Positions 1 through 14,479 of a stretch of 64,000 nucleotides of DNA are shown one piece after another. The notes beneath the pieces were generated by a model. It did no database searches. It was not told where the DNA came from and saw nothing but the letters and a program-made list of their open reading frames with translations. Each line of letters opens with the position of its first letter. Within the stretch, counting starts at the first letter, position 1. The DNA is from Setophaga petechia. Lineage: Eukaryota > Chordata > Aves > Passeriformes > Parulidae. A program made the translations under genes and the position numbers. The stretch lies in NCBI GenBank assembly GCA_024362935.1, contig JANCRA010000019.1:3530501-3594500 (forward strand). The letters are read 5' to 3'.

Positions 1-3000
1 CCCATATGGAGCATTTGAACTTTATTCCTCTGTGAAGTGTTAACTTTTCTTGGCATACCTAGGGAGTCTTAGGCTTTATTTTGCCATTATGGTTTGGAGT
101 GCTGTATTCCTAGCAGATGATTTTTGTTACATCCTTTGTTCTTTATTAGTAGGACATGCTGTTTGAAATGTTGCTTATTATTACAAAGTTGAAAAGCAAG
201 TTGTTTTCCACGTTAGAGAGGATGTTTGCTTGCTTGTTTGACAATGGTTTAATTTACAAACTCTTTCCTCATGGGTGAATTTGATCACAGCACAGGGTTA
301 ATTAAATTTAACCTTCATGTTTGTTCCCAAATAATGCTTTACTGGGACTTTGATTTTTTTTTTTAAGAAAAACCACAAACATTTTGGCTATCATTTTCTT
401 TGAACAAAGTCCTTCTAGCAGTAATTTAAAAATCTGTGCATTTCCCTGGTAGTCCTCACTAAGATAGTGAATTTGTGAGTAAAAAAAAAAGGAAATTCAG
501 GCTATCACATTCTTTCTAGAACTTATCCGAAGTCATTTCAGTGTGGCAGATACATTGCCTCATTGATCAATGTCTTTTTCAGGCAGTTTCTGAAATATTT
601 CTAGTGAAGTTGTGGTGTTCCTGTACCCAAAAGAATTTTGAAATACAGCAGCTCATTTTGAAGTTAGATGTACTATTTGTTATATAGCAAGAACTTGTAG
701 TCTGAGAGTTTAATCTGAACCTGGGCTTTGAGTGTGTGTCATCTAAATGTCAGCATTGTTTATACCATTTTTTCTGGGCATGTGTGTTTTACACTCATAG
801 TAGAGGAGCTCCTAACTTAAGATCTGGTGTCAGTTCCCCCAAACATACTCAGAATTCCTGACGTGTTAGTACTGCCCATAATAACCATAGGAAATAGGTG
901 CTGTCTGCGGATAACTGAGACGCCTGACATTTTTGGTTATGGATATCACTGCTCAAGGGATGCATATAATGCCTATCTGTGTCATGCACAATATGTGAAA
1001 GTGGGTGAACTAAAATAGAAACAGTTCCTCTGTTTCAGGGAAAGATGATGTGTCCGGTATCTTTTGGTATCTTTCTGGCATTTGCTGAAGTTTATCCCTA
1101 TTGATCAGCTTGCTTGAATTTTGCAAAACATTTGGGTGCATTTGGCTGAGCAAATCTGCTGTGAAGTGTTTTTTGTGTGATTAAGTGTAGGGGATGGAGA
1201 AGAAAGAGACAGATAACCTTTAAGGTAAATCTGGCACAAAAAACAGATGTAGGGATGAAAAATGAAATCCAAGCCAGTTCATTTACAGTTTGTACTAGCT
1301 GGGTGTTCTTTTAGGTAACTCTGACTAGCTCAACGCTTCAGTCCTGGGCTGAGTTTCCAGGCCAACAGTTACTTACATAAAATAATTTTTTTACATTACA
1401 TCAAGGAATTATTGTAATATTTATTTAGGTATTGAAGTGGAAGACCTTTGAGACAAAAAATGTCAAGATGAGTAAAACTTGCAGTGAGTCTTGGTGAAGT
1501 TGTGGTTAGTTTCTGGCTCATGCACAAGGTCCTGTGCAGCTTCATGCAAGTCATGTGAGCTCTCAAAGCCCCTGCACACCAGAAGGGGTTGGAAGGAGGT
1601 GAAAATACCTTTATTATTTCGCTTTGTTGGGTATCTAGGTAGCAGTTCCTTGGGCTAGGCATCGCCTCTGATAAGGTTTAACTCAAAATGCTTCTGTTTG
1701 CCGGAGCACTCTTCCCATGGCTATGGCCTCCCCAAGGAGGGAGGGAGAATTCACAGATTTAGAAGTAGGGGTTCACTGCACCTTTTATAAGCTTCCTAAA
1801 CTGAAAGAGAAAAATAGACTGACATTCAGAGGTGAGCAGAAAATAGAATTAATGTTCCATGGGAAATTCCTGAGTCAGTTCAAAATTTAATTGCATTTCC
1901 CTACCACAGTGTATTGCTTTTCAGAAGTTATAGTTCAGGAGCATGATGTTCCCATTTCATTATCTGAGACCCTTCTCCCATAATTAAATGTCCAAGAGGC
2001 ACTGGAGAGCTTTGTCGCAAAGAAACATGCTTTGAATTCTGGGAAGTGAAGCTGCCTGAAAAACCTCACTCCTGGAAGGGAATGAGCATCTGCCCCCGGA
2101 ACAGGATGTTCCCAGGGTAAAGAACTACATTGTGGTATTAGATTGACTTCTAAAAGTGTTCTGGTCTACCTAATTCACCTGAAATAACATTTTCCAATTG
2201 TCCAAGCAATAAATGGAAAACGTTCAATAAAGTGACATTTTCCCACAGAAAATCTAGTTGTATTTGAGACAAATTCTAAATTATTATAATGTTGGCATAT
2301 TTACTGAAGTGGAAAATCCTTGGCCAGCTGTTTGTTAGGGTGAATTTTTCCTGATTAGAGTGAGTGTGGTACTGCACTCAGTGACAATGGTACTACACAG
2401 CAGTGTGATACTGAGTGAGGTTTTTGGGTAAGGGGTAAGGGTGTGGTAGCTTTATGAGGACATGACACAAGGACTAGAACCTCTTTACTTGCCCTCCTCT
2501 CCCTGCCCCATTCTCCCTCACTAGCCTTGTGCTCCTTGTGTGACTAGGATTTGTTGGGAAGTGGGGAGGGAGGAAGGAGAGAGAAGCAGACAGCTTTTGT
2601 AACAAGGTGTTGCTAAGGGTGATCACATGCTCTTCTTGATCTTCTGGTCTTCCTTCCTCACTGCAGCTTTCCCTTCCCTTCCTCACATTTCCCAGAACCC
2701 CCAATAATTCCGCACAGGGGGAAATGGAGAAGTGCTGCTGAGACAGAGGGGATGGGACAGTGAGAGGGAGCCTGTGCCCTGTCCTTGCCTTTTGCTGCTG
2801 CAGAGAGAGGAGAGATCATGAAGGTGCTGATCTTCAGGGGGATCCAGCAGGGGTCAAAACATTCATGAAGGTGGTGCCTCCTGGTTTCAGGTTGTGTCAG
2901 TGGTTGAGGTGCTGCTCTGATGCTGGTACAGTAGCACTGTCAGCATATGCCATGCTTTCCTGCTCCGAGGAGCTGACTGTTTGGTGTCTCCCAGGAAGAA

Positions 3001-6000
3001 GCACTGCTTTGTCATGGCTGGTAGCATGTCCCATTCTCAAGGAGGTTGGTTGTGTCCCTCCCTTTTTGTACCATTTTGTTGTGACTTTGTCACGAGAGTT
3101 TGAGAATGTTGTTCTTTCTGAGGTGAAAATGGGTTTGCAGCATTTTTCCCCTTTAAGAGATCCTACAATTTTTTCTTTGAAATCATGCTAAAACCAGTAG
3201 CAAGGATATGCTTATGGGTATTAAAAATACCTCCTTGCTAGATTTTAAAGTTACTGTACATAGTTTCCATTTTCTTTCTGTCATGATCTTTTTTGCCTTT
3301 GTAAAACTTTGCTTCTAGGCTCATCTTCAAGCTTTTTACAGTGATCATTTTGCCATAAATAAGAAAATGGAAGTGTCATTAGGAACTGGTTGGTAAGGAG
3401 TTTAAGGACTGTTTGCCCACAGTTCCCTGACAATGTGCTGGTGTTTTTCTGAGTTCCAAAGAAGCAGCTTATAGTAATACAATTTCCTTTATTTTCCTTT
3501 CCTGATTCTTCTCCCAGTGATTTGTTTTGGCAGAGTATGACAGTCTGTATGGTGCACCACAGTGTAGAAAGCCTCAATTCTCTAATTTTGTAATTCTGCA
3601 GAAAAAACCACAAACCCATCCAATCCCCAAACTAATGCAATTATTATGTCATATGCAGCCATATTATCACCTCTGAGCCCATGAGTAGAAGCCCAGGGAA
3701 ATTGCCTGTCCAAGTGATATCGCATCTCCTGCACTCACTGTTCATTCCAGCTCCTGCTGTATCAGGGAATAAAGGACTTCCTGGCTAATTATTATGGTAT
3801 GCAGTGATTTACCTGGAAACACAGTGATACTTCCCACTAATAGGATGCTTAAAAATGCATCTAATTGCAGCTGTGGTAGTTGAGAGAATGCCCAACACCT
3901 AACAGTCTTGAAAAACCATCATTCCTGGCAGGGGTTGTTACAGGAAAAGTCTCCTTCCTGTGTCTGCACCAATTATGTGGCCTCTTGCTCTAAAAGTTGA
4001 TTTGGGGATTATACTCTGTAATAAAGAGATAGGAAAGCAGTGGAAATGATGAATCTTTCTTTATTAATTCATTTGCTGTCATGGTGATAGCTGTTTGCTG
4101 AACATAACCTTGCCTGGGGCAGTGGAGGGAACAAATCTGCTTCTGTGCCCGTGATCTTTGTCAAGCCATGGAGGGTTGACAAAGAGGGTTTTGGTCTATC
4201 CCATTATGAGAGCAGTGAAGGTGATACTTGCCTGGTTCTGTGAAGTGCTCCAGGACCAAGGAATGAAAAGTACTACCTACATGCTGCATTCCTGTTTTCT
4301 TTTTATGGTAAGGATAACACTAGTCTGGCCTCTTTGTAAATTTGTAAGAAAATTTGCACTAAGTGGAACCTTAAAAAAAAAAGGGGAAAGAAAAATGAAA
4401 CAGACAGAAAAGTCTGTCAGCAAGTAGACTTTAAAAGCAATTTGATGACAACTTGTGACTAGTTTTTTTTAAACACAATGAAAGTAAGCAAAGACAAAGC
4501 ACAGAGGAACATGCTTGGAGTGAAGTTGTCCTTGAGTACTCTTTACCAAGTAACAGCTGCAAATAGAATTAGTAATCTTGGGCTTTCCTGCTACATTTTA
4601 AAAATTCCTCTTGTAAAGGAAGTGTGTGCTTTCTAGTAATTACTACCTTTGCAGTGCGTGTTCATTCTTAGTGTGACATTGTCCTTGGAAGAACATCAGG
4701 GAACACTTTGATTCTTTCCACATTTATAAAGCAATGATTATTTGGTCATCACAAGTTTCTGTCCTCCTGTTTCTTTCTAATTCACAATACATTTTATATT
4801 GGATTAAGAGACCTGCTGTATAATTTGTGTAATACAGAAATACAATCCATTCCCTGCTTTTAGATAATTCTTTTTTTTCCTATGAATTGACTTGAGAATG
4901 ACTACCTTTAGCTCTAAAAAAATATGTTAAATTACGAAGGCAACACATTGATTTAATCACTTTTTATCTTGTGAGTTGATAATTCTGAAATCTTGCCACA
5001 TTTTAAATGTGGAATCCTAACTATCTTGTATGACTGAAAGCTTTCTCACCTATTTGAAAAATTACTCTAGGAGAGCTGGCCAATCCTTTGTCTTGGTATT
5101 TGATGTATATTTTTAATTGTTCTTATGATAGCAAGTACTTTTCTTTGAGTATACACCAACAATCTTGTTTCCAAACAGATCGAAAAAATTTCCAGACAGA
5201 TCTAACAAAATGCAAAGTGCTTTATGATTTTGTTTTTGTTCTTAAAATGTGGATCAGTTTCCCTGTCTCTTTAGGAGAAATAAATCACATCAGCTTAATG
5301 CAGCTATAAATTGTATTATGCTGGTTGGTGCAGGAATGCAGGGAGAACCTAACAAAGCTGAGAGTCAAGCTATGTTCTCTGCCAGGCTATTCTGTAAACA
5401 AGCCATATTTTTTACATTAAAACCCCCACTTCTGATAATGCTGTCTATCATGTTACTTCCCCTACAACTTATTCTGTGTCCTGGCTTCCCATCTTTCTTT
5501 CTCTGCCACCTTCCAGGCCTCTTCATCCAAAGCTTCCCCCTGATTCTAGCCGTAGAGTTGGGTGACCCATCAAACACAGTCACAGCAAGCAGGCCAGGCT
5601 GGCAGCACATTCAGACGTGGAAATTCAGCAGCAGTCCTTGTTCCATCTCCTCTGCTTGCCTAGGGAGTCTCAGGGAGGAAATTTCTGGAGGAGACACATT
5701 TTGAAAAACAAGAGGTTGTGTGAAGCTTGCAAAGAGCCCCCCAAGCATGTCTCCTATAGACCCACCTCAGCTCAAAACAGGAGTCATCAGCAAAGGTGCA
5801 GACCCTCAGTTGCCAGAGCAATCACTTGCACTTGTAAGTTCTAAAGCTCCCTGTGAGCCATCCTTGGGGATGAAATGTGACTTCTGTTAATAAACTCAGC
5901 GGCTGTTCAGTGATAGGGACTGGAAAGTAACCGTTGTATCTGCCTGCAGAATTTTGTGTGTGAAACAATGGAGAAATGAAGGCTTCTCAGTAAAAGAATA

Positions 6001-7429
6001 ATTAAAGATGAAACTCTTTCTTTTCCATAACTTTGGCTTTGAAAGTTGCTGAAAATGTGTATATAATGCATTCAGCCTTGCTCTGATATTTGATATATAA
6101 AGTTTCAGCTCAGCCATGAAATCTAGCAGAGCAACTGAAAAAATAATTTTATAGTAGGAAGTGGGGGTAAACAGAGGAAACTTGCTAAAATGATAATTGC
6201 AAATAGCAATTATGTGATCCTAGGTGATAGGAAATAGGATTTCAGAAATCATACAGTTAAATAAATAAAGAAGGTAGTGGATAGTTGAAGAGAATCCAAA
6301 ATATAAGTTTTTCACCTACATTAAATCTGGTAATGTATTCCTAAATAGAATTTAAAGTGTTAGAAATTAAAGACTTTTGGAAAAACAATAGTCCCAGGCT
6401 CATATGAGCTCTTTGCAGGACAGTACATTTTCATGGAAGGGGGAATAGGTGCTGGCTGACTGTCATGTGCAGTTACTCTCAATTTGGTGGAAACTTGGAC
6501 TGAACAGGCCTAACCTTTGCTGTTACTCTTTTTAATATGCACTTTCGTTGGAACAGTGTATTCTCTGTGAAAAAGGCATCAACTAAGAAGACAGATAATT
6601 TTTCATGCCACTCTCATTTACAGGAAGCAAAAATACATTCCTTGTGCACAAAGCCTGTGCTTTTGCCAAATACTGAAGTAGAAAAGAAGCCATCCATTGT
6701 GTTATGTCCAAGAGAAACCAAGCTTTGCCAGAGAGGAACCCCAGCCTAGCCAGGTCTGTCCATACCTATTTCACAGGTCATTGGTCCTGTCCTTTTTCTG
6801 TTGTGCCCACTGTAGGTGAGTGCATGGGCTTGTACTAGGCTTGACTGCTGATACTGACAGGCTCTATACAGGGCAAGGACATCAAATTGGGTATTTCAGC
6901 CTTGGAAGGATAGTCCTACCTGGTTTTCCACCCTGCTCCTGGTAGACAGAGCAAATAAAAAGAGAGGAAATTTATGCAAATACTGGCCAGTCCTTAATGA
7001 ATTTCCAGTGTTTTGCACTGTGTGCTGATGAAAAACTACCTACAACTTGGTGCCTTTTGTGAATCAGCATTGCAAGGGCATTTTTATCTTCTTAGGTGCA
7101 CAGAGGCTGCTGTGGTGGTGTGTAGTTGCAGAAGGTTCACTGAGCTGTGTCCTTGTAGCTGTTGTCACCAAGTACTGGCTGGGGAACAGCCAGTGGGACA
7201 GCAGCTCTTCAGGAAAGGACAGAGGTTACTGTGGATCCCTGGTTGAATGTGGATTGGCAATGTTGAGCTGTTGCACAATAGAATGGGGAAACAGGAAAGC
7301 ACAATATTGGGCTGCATGTGGGCCCACAGCCTGCAGGGAGCAATCCCCACACTGGTGAGCACTCAGCTGGAGTTCGTGTTCAGTTTAGAGCACTGCACTG
7401 TTCTGTATTACACTTGAAGATAATGCTGA
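1..7429. other. Unique non-coding DNA, no gene seen
   Basis: No exon, RNA gene or interspersed repeat was recognised in this 7.4 kb. The composition is AT-leaning with scattered short homopolymers: an 11-base T run at 354-364 and an A run followed by purines near 4371-4400. The longest open stretch (5249-5704, plus) shows no domain or signal peptide. It overlaps other short frames on both strands, as expected by chance. An ancient repeat too decayed to see by eye cannot be excluded. Confidence 0.7.
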
Positions 7430-7853
7430 CCACTTTGGATATGGAGAAGAGGGCAGGAAAAGTGACCAGAGATCCATAGGACATAGCCCAGGGGGAAACC
7501 CTGAAAGGGTTAAGTTTTCTGTGCCTAAGGAAGAGCAGTCTGCTGAGGGGTGAGTAGGAGAAAGGCAGGTTTTCAGCACAGACAGCACAGTACAGGCTGT
7601 TGCCAAGACTGGGCAAGTAATTTTTTTTCTGTGCTGTGGACAGAGAGAAATGGATCTAAAACATCTGAAACAAGAGGAGATAACCCTACAAAAGTTTTAT
7701 CCACAAATTACTCTGCTGGTGGATCTTGTGGAGTCTCCATCACTGGAAGTGTTAGGAATGACTTTAATAAACATGAACAAAATGTATCTGACTCTGTCCC
7801 ACAGTGGGAGGCGGATTACGTATCTTTCCTACCATCCCTATGATTTGATGATA
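7430..7853 (+). mobile_element. Ancient, highly decayed CR1 LINE 3' end
   Basis: This stretch aligns by eye, with many substitutions and small indels, to the last 400 or so bases of avian CR1 elements in the plus orientation. Three anchors occur in the expected order. Around 7500-7555 is a segment resembling the CR1 'aagagaaggctgaggggtga' block. At 7728-7753 the text 'gtggagtctccatcactgg' matches the conserved C-terminal coding segment of ORF2. At 7836-7852 is a terminal ATG-ATTTGATGAT-like octamer tail. No reading frame survives across it, so it is a dead fossil and far older than the other CR1 copies in the window. The left edge is uncertain by about 50 bases. The match is from memory and could be weaker than it looks. 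Confidence 0.5.
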
Positions 7854-8613
7854 CTGGTGATAATACTGCTCATGGAATTATTTTAATGACAGACATTCTT
7901 TCTAAATTCTGGTTGCAAAGACCTCTGCCGAGTGGAATGTGTTTTGCTGAGGTGGAGGAGACACTTAATCATCATATAATTTCCTCATTTTGAAATGATC
8001 CTTAGATAAGGCATAAACAGCTGGCTTTTCATTTCATCTCAAATATCATTGTCCTGAAATACTTGGGGACATCACTTTGTCAGCTGGCGCTTGACAGTCC
8101 ATCCTAAATCTGAAATATGTAATTGGATTCTTCGGATGAAATCCGAGTTTCCTTTGAAGTCATGGGGTTTCATAGGGTAAAAATTTCGCACTGAGGACAG
8201 AGTGATGTCCACTTGTATGTGCTTAGCTTTACTGTCCTAGGCAGGCCTGTTCTTTTCAGGACAAGGATACAAGGAGTGGGTTGTAAGAGCGTGTAACCTT
8301 TGTTATGACAAACATTTGGCTGCAGAACGGGGCCTTTGGAGATCTTGTGTGGGTGAATGAGAGCTTGCAACAGGCATTACATGAGGTGAATTAATTTTTT
8401 TCTTTTTTTCAGATAATGTGAACAAAACTAATTTATACCATCTGTTCTGAAATAGACAGTAGAAAAGCAACATCCTTTTTTTTAACATTTCTTTTGATAA
8501 TACTTTAGGCACTACGTATTCTCTTTAGTGTAATGTAATTTCTGCCCTTTTTCTCATTGAGGAGAGTGATGTTCTCCCCCAAAATGTTTTTTTTTAGTTG
8601 CCCTTTAGTATTT

Positions 8614-8645
8614 ATTAGTTAGTTAGTTAGTAAGTTAGTTAGTTT
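8614..8645. repeat. (AGTT)n microsatellite, interrupted
   Basis: About seven copies of the tetranucleotide AGTT occur in tandem with one interruption ('agtaagtt') near 8629-8636. The tract is short and impure, so it is probably only weakly polymorphic. Confidence 0.9.
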
Positions 8646-11600
8646 GCATTTAGTATTCAAATAACTGTAGCTGGAAATTGAGTGTTTCTCCAGCTACTGG
8701 ATAATCCCTCCTCATGAAATGCACCCAGAGAAGTCTCCAGGTGCTATGAATTGGAGTAGTTCCATTGGAAATATTCTGGCTTTGTTTATGCCTGTGCTAA
8801 TTCAGAGCAAGTTCACTGCTCACAGGTTTAAAGGAGGTGATAGTCAGAATGTCATCCTGAAAAGGAGATCACATTAATGTAGAAGCTCAGTGTCAGTCTC
8901 AGAGCTGAGTGTTAAATTCTTGTGCCTCATAATGCATTGCATTTCACATCCAGATTTCTTTGCAGGCTTTTCTTAACTGTGCCACGATGGGCCATGTGTA
9001 GGAGTTGCATGTATATATCTAAGGCTAAAATAAGCCCTCAAGAAAGCGCAAACCCAGACTTTTGGACCACCAATACATCAGTTGTTAATAACCTTACAGT
9101 GTTACTATGCTCACACTAGAAACATAATTAAATTGGAATGATTTGAAACTGCCATTAGGGGAAAGAAGATGGAGGAAAACAGTTTCATCCTCACAACATC
9201 ATGTTTTCATTGACCTACTTAGAGTAGGGAAGAAAATGTGTCTCTTCCCTTTACAGCAGAATAGGTTTGTTCAGCAATTTTATAATGCAAATGCACAAGA
9301 GAAGACTGGATTTCCTCACCACTCCAGGAGGACTTGGAAGGGAGAGTAATGTTATTTCACACACTTACGACTAAGATGTGTACATTCCTGTTCAAGCTGT
9401 AATGTTATTAGTTTAATCAATTTGGCAGAAAGTGCTTAGAAGAGAAAAAAAAAGGGGGGAGTTAAAAAAAAAACAACTTGTATTCAAAGGTGAGAGGAAA
9501 AGGGCAGTGCTTGGGCTGCAGCTGTGCAGAGGGACCTTCTGTGGGCAATGACATCTCCTTTGTCTTCATCTTCCCTGTTACAGAGCCTTTGGGCTGCTGG
9601 GCTGGAAGTGGAGGAGTCCCAGACATGGGTGCAAGGTGCATCTCTGCACATCCAGCACCCCTGCCCAAGCCACTGAGTGAGAAGCCACAGCTGCAGCTAA
9701 AGCACCTCCAGACAAAAACCCTGTGTGCTCTTCCTCCTCCACATCTGTGCCATGAGCAGGGAGCAGGATGCAGGTGTCTGGGTTACTCCAGCCATGGGGC
9801 ATGGCAGTGCTCATGGGGTAGGCAGCATGTGGGCTTTGGGGTGCAGCCCTCCCCCTCTAGACTTGGCCATTACTGTAGTAGTGCTCTATGCCTGAGCATT
9901 ACTAAACCATCTTTATCTGAAAATAAACACCTGCGGGTAGTCCTTTCTAGGCTGCTCGGGTCACATTCCTCCACAAGGTGTTGTTGGTAATTTAGTATTG
10001 TCAGAGGCATTAGTCACTGCCACAGTAGCTTAATAATGCATGGTAGGAGCCAGCTGGTAATTAACAAATTAGAGATATCATCTACATTCTCCTCAAATAT
10101 TTCAGATGTAGCAAAAATAATTAAACAGAGAACGCTTTGGGTGTTTAAAGCTGTTACGTATATTTAAAACATCTCACCATGTTAGGAAATTATTCATTGT
10201 TTTAAAGGTCAGCTAGGCCTCATCTTGCTCCTCTCCTAGGATTCTGTAATTCACACTGAAGAGTTGTGAAGCAGGGGAAGGGCCAGACTCCTGTCTTTTC
10301 CCTTAACACTTTAATTCTGCATCATTTAGCAAATTCATGCTAATGCCTGACTTCTGTGCCTGTTTTTAGGAGTGGCATGACTTTGTAGGTCTCAGCTGCT
10401 CTCTTCTGCACTTAACTTTCTTTCGTATGAGAAGTGTCTTGAATTGGAAGGTTATGTTTATGTGTATGTGATGGAAAGATGAAATTGGCCTGTAATTGAA
10501 GCTAAGGAGGGAAAAAGTTAACACAAATTGTATGAAACTGCAACGCTGGGACAGACACCACAGTATGAATGAAGGTGATGATGGGTTTCATTTTGTAGTG
10601 TAACTAAAATATGCTGGTATGCACAAGCTCGCTTTAACTCACTTGGCATCTCCATATTTTATCACCAGATGGTGACCAGCAGTTTCATACTGAGATGCTC
10701 TCAGTTACCTATGTGTGATGACTGAGCAATAGTATACTTTGATACATCTCCCATCCATGCTGCTTCAGCCCAGTACTCCTTGATCCTCCTGCAGCCTGGC
10801 TCCAGGACTCGGCTCTGAGTGTCACAAGCCTTTGACTCTGCTTTTTCTCCGGGGCAGGATCTGATCTGGGCACTCTGAGGCAGACGGAGCAGGGAACAGA
10901 GCAAGCGGTCGGAGGAGCATCATTTCTACGGGTAGGGAGTGGTGTCACCTGTCTTCCTGGGGAGTGCTGGGGTACTGGCAGTGGCTTGGGGAAATACAAT
11001 TTATGTCTGAAAACATTCTTCTTGGAGTTAAAAAAAACCTGCTTTTGAAAATGTGGCTGGGTGCTCTTTGATACACAGTGCAGAGTTTTTGTCAGACAGT
11101 AACAGTTTGTGTTCAAGCTTTGAACTTATGGTACAGATGTGAGCAGCTCTACAATGTAATGAAAAGCAGATAAGAATCTGCCCTGTAATACCTTTGCTCT
11201 TTGCTACATTTAGTCACTTCCACATTGATGCAAGAGCACTGGGGATTTCAAAGCATGCATTTCTGAAGCTTAAAAAAGAAAAGGAATTCCATATGCAATT
11301 TCTATTAAGATTTTTAGCCTCTTAGAGTTAAGCTGAGGTGTTTTGAATGCTTCCTAATACCTTTTGGTACTAAAGCTCAAAGGGTAGAGGTAGAAAAAGG
11401 CTGGTAAGTTATTCACAACACTGTTAACAGTGCAGACTTGTTTTGTGCACCCTGAATTCTCTTTTGTTGTTCTGGGTGGCTTTTGCTGGGGGTCTTTCTG
11501 GTCGCTTTGTACTGACTGTTGCCTCAGCAGAAAATATTCCCTGTTTGTGCTGTATAACAGCAGAGCATGAAAGTGCAGGCAGAACTGAGTCCCACTGCAT

Positions 11601-13057
11601 GCAGACACAGGGAGAGAGGGATGCTGCCTGGTGAGAGCTGACACCCAAGAGGGCAGGCAGAAGCACAGCAACGTGCCAGCCTTTTCCTGCCATCCCACAA
11701 CCTCCTGAGAACCGGCCCCACACGTCCCCGCCTGGTGCCAGCAGCACAGCAGGCACATTTTGCACATTTCCTGCTCCTTCCACTATCCACACCGAGGAGC
11801 CTGTTGAATGCGCCACTTTTCTGGTTTTGTTGGTATTCCTGGATTTCCCTCAGTGCAGAGCAAGGGCAGGGTGCAGGGGTGGTCCTGCCTGGTTCTGTCC
11901 CAGGCTGTAGAGTGGCACCTTGGCACACACACAGGCCTGGCAGGGCTCTGGCATCCATAGCTCAGACATGGCTGGGCAGCCTCACCTGCAAATCTCTCCT
12001 GGTGCAGAACTATTCCTGCAAGCAGGGCCTTGCAGTTCATCCAGGGATTAAAAGGCACATCAAATTTTACTACAGCTTTCATCCCCCTTCAAGCCCTTCA
12101 TATACAAACAATTACACAGACTTCATCATGATTATGACCTGTTAAACTGCTGTATAAATATTCTTACTACATTTTTTAAATTATTTTTTGCCCTTTGTGT
12201 TAATTCAGTTCATAACCTTCACACTTCAGGTTTTAAAATGCCACTGCATCCATAGAAGACTAGATTGCTGTTGAGGGGAATGAAAATAACTACCATAGCA
12301 AGGGGACAAAAAAGTTTTATTTCTTCAATCTGATACAGTTCATGTAATCATGGAAGGTAGGTGATGTCTTTAATACCTGTCACTCCTTTGTGCTGATGCT
12401 TTCAAAATATTTGGACACAAGTCATGGAGCTTTCTGTTCACCTGGGAATGAAGAAAGACATTCTGTCTGAATGTCCTTAGTTGCTGCTTTTTTCACATTA
12501 CGTTTTGGGTTAGTATTTCTGCAAAGAGGCTATACAGAAATCCCAGAGCAATTTAGGCCGCTAAAATTTCTCCATTCTGTAGTTTATTTTGACAAAATAA
12601 TAGCCATATTGCTCTGTATTAATGGATTATTGTGATACTTGGATATTGCGTTCAAAACACTGCATTTCAGTACAATTGCTCAAACCCAAACTTCATATAG
12701 GTAGAATATGTTACTTGCTGCATTCCTTTTATTCTGAACAAATCTACAGCATCTAACTCTATCATTTTCTGGGAAAAAGGCCCCTCTACTTTTGACACAT
12801 TTTGTTTCTGTGTTCTTTTTCTCCACTGTTTAAGTCAGAATTAGGCTGTCCTCTTTGTATTTTATTTTTATTTGATATTTGGGAAGCAGTAAGCTAACCT
12901 GTATGTTCTGTGTTCAGTCTGAAAGAGTGACTAATTCCACAAAGACTGCTGCTCACTGGCTGATCACTGCACTTGCAATTTACTTTTACTGTCAAAAATG
13001 CTGAAGCCCTGCAGCTAAGCATTTTGCTTCCAAATGCAGATGGCTAAGCTGAAAACC

Positions 13058-13071
13058 TTTTTTTTTTTTTT
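13058..13071. repeat. Poly(T) run, 14 bases
   Basis: A plain homopolymer. No retrocopy-like sequence or polyadenylation signal was seen beside it on the minus strand, so it is not read as the tail of a retroposed gene. Confidence 0.9.
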
Positions 13072-14434
13072 CCTAGTTTTTGGGACTGATTAGTGAGATT
13101 CAAGAGTCCCCACCAGGGTTGTATTGGAAGTAGTAGGAGTTCTGGAGAAGCTGTGAGGAATTTTGGTTGAATTTGGGGTTGATCTGACGTTAAGAGTTGT
13201 TCAGTGCTCCACTTAGTTCATGCTTACAGAAAATAATTCCTTTTATTTCTGACAGCAAAGAAAAATTTCATTCCCAGCCACTGTCTCACTGTCTTCCCTC
13301 ACTAAAACAAAACAACAGGTGACTAGATCTTGAAGTGTCATATTTGACTTATGTGGCAGTTGTTTTCTGCTTCTTGATAGTGCTGGAATATGAACTTGAG
13401 GTTTTACCAGCTGCTCTGGCCACTTCTCTGCTCACTAAAATAAAGATGGCCTGGTTTAGTCATTAATATTTGCTGAGGCTGCTTATACATGTGCATTTAC
13501 TCTGTTCAGAGGATCCCAAACTCTGCATGTAAAGATCTATGTTGGCATCTTGCAGTGAGAGTTTCCCTACCCATGGGAACCCAGGCTTGTGTATGTGTTT
13601 TTGAAGCAAAGGGTTGTGCTGGAATGTGCAGGCTTATCTGCTCAGCCTTTTCATCTGAATGGAGCCTTCCATGATGAATTGACAGCATGAAAAATTCAGT
13701 CTGTCCTGTTCAGAATTACATGTGTTTGTTCAGTCCTTTGTTAAAGCTAGTGCTGTTATTCATGCACGACTTTTGCTTCCATGTAAGTTTTATTATACTT
13801 TGATCTCCTGTAGCACCCAACAAACTTTTTAAAACCACTTACCCAGAAACCATTGTTTCACTGCAATTATAAAAGAACATGCAATGAATCACAAATGAGA
13901 ATATTACCCAACAAGATATTCCTAGAAACAGAAGAGCACTTACATGCAATACAATACATTAATCATTTATAAGGAGTCAGTTATTAAAATAATTTTTTTT
14001 AATACTCTGGATGTGAGGATGTGGAAAGCCTATTCATTGAGGATTTTTGCGGGGTTTTGAAACTTTAAGTTTCCATCCTCACATTCTTATTACAGATTTG
14101 AAAAGCAAAAGCTCAAATATAGTAGTTAGGGTGACTGCAGGTTAAGGTAGCTCTAGACTATGATTGTATATGTCTGCATGTGTAGATACACATAGGTAGA
14201 TGTATGTGTACAGATAAATTCAACAAACTTTTGTCTTTAAAAGAAATCCACAGTGTGCTTAATGCTTCTTATTTCTACAGAACTGCTTATGATCAAAGAC
14301 TTTGTCTAGTGAGACACTTTCACAGTCAGGATCTGTGGTCATTGTAAGCAGATCTCTCGAATGAACAGAAGTCTGATAAATCTAGCTGAGCTATCACTTC
14401 TTCACTGGGGTTGGCTTTAGACATACATCCTTAT

Positions 14435-14479
14435 AAAGGACAGGATAGGGAAGAGAAAGGGAAAGGCAAAGGAAGAAAG
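14435..14479. repeat. Polypurine tract
   Basis: Forty-two of 45 bases are purines on the plus strand. An uninterrupted 20-base core lies at 14447-14466, with pyrimidines only at 14441, 14446 and 14467. Such tracts are common low-complexity DNA. There is no retroviral context that would make this a primer site. Confidence 0.75.

Noticed and set aside
5249..5844. Overlapping plus-strand frames of 151 and 75 codons
   Set aside because: They occupy different frames of the same stretch and have no domain. A minus-strand frame overlaps too.
9478..9990. 170-codon frame, plus strand
   Set aside because: Unrecognised, low-information Cys/Pro/Leu-rich translation with an opposing minus-strand frame.
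10235..10260. 'cctaggattctgtaattc' resembling a CR1 terminal octamer tail
   Set aside because: No CR1 sequence could be followed upstream, so the similarity is probably chance.
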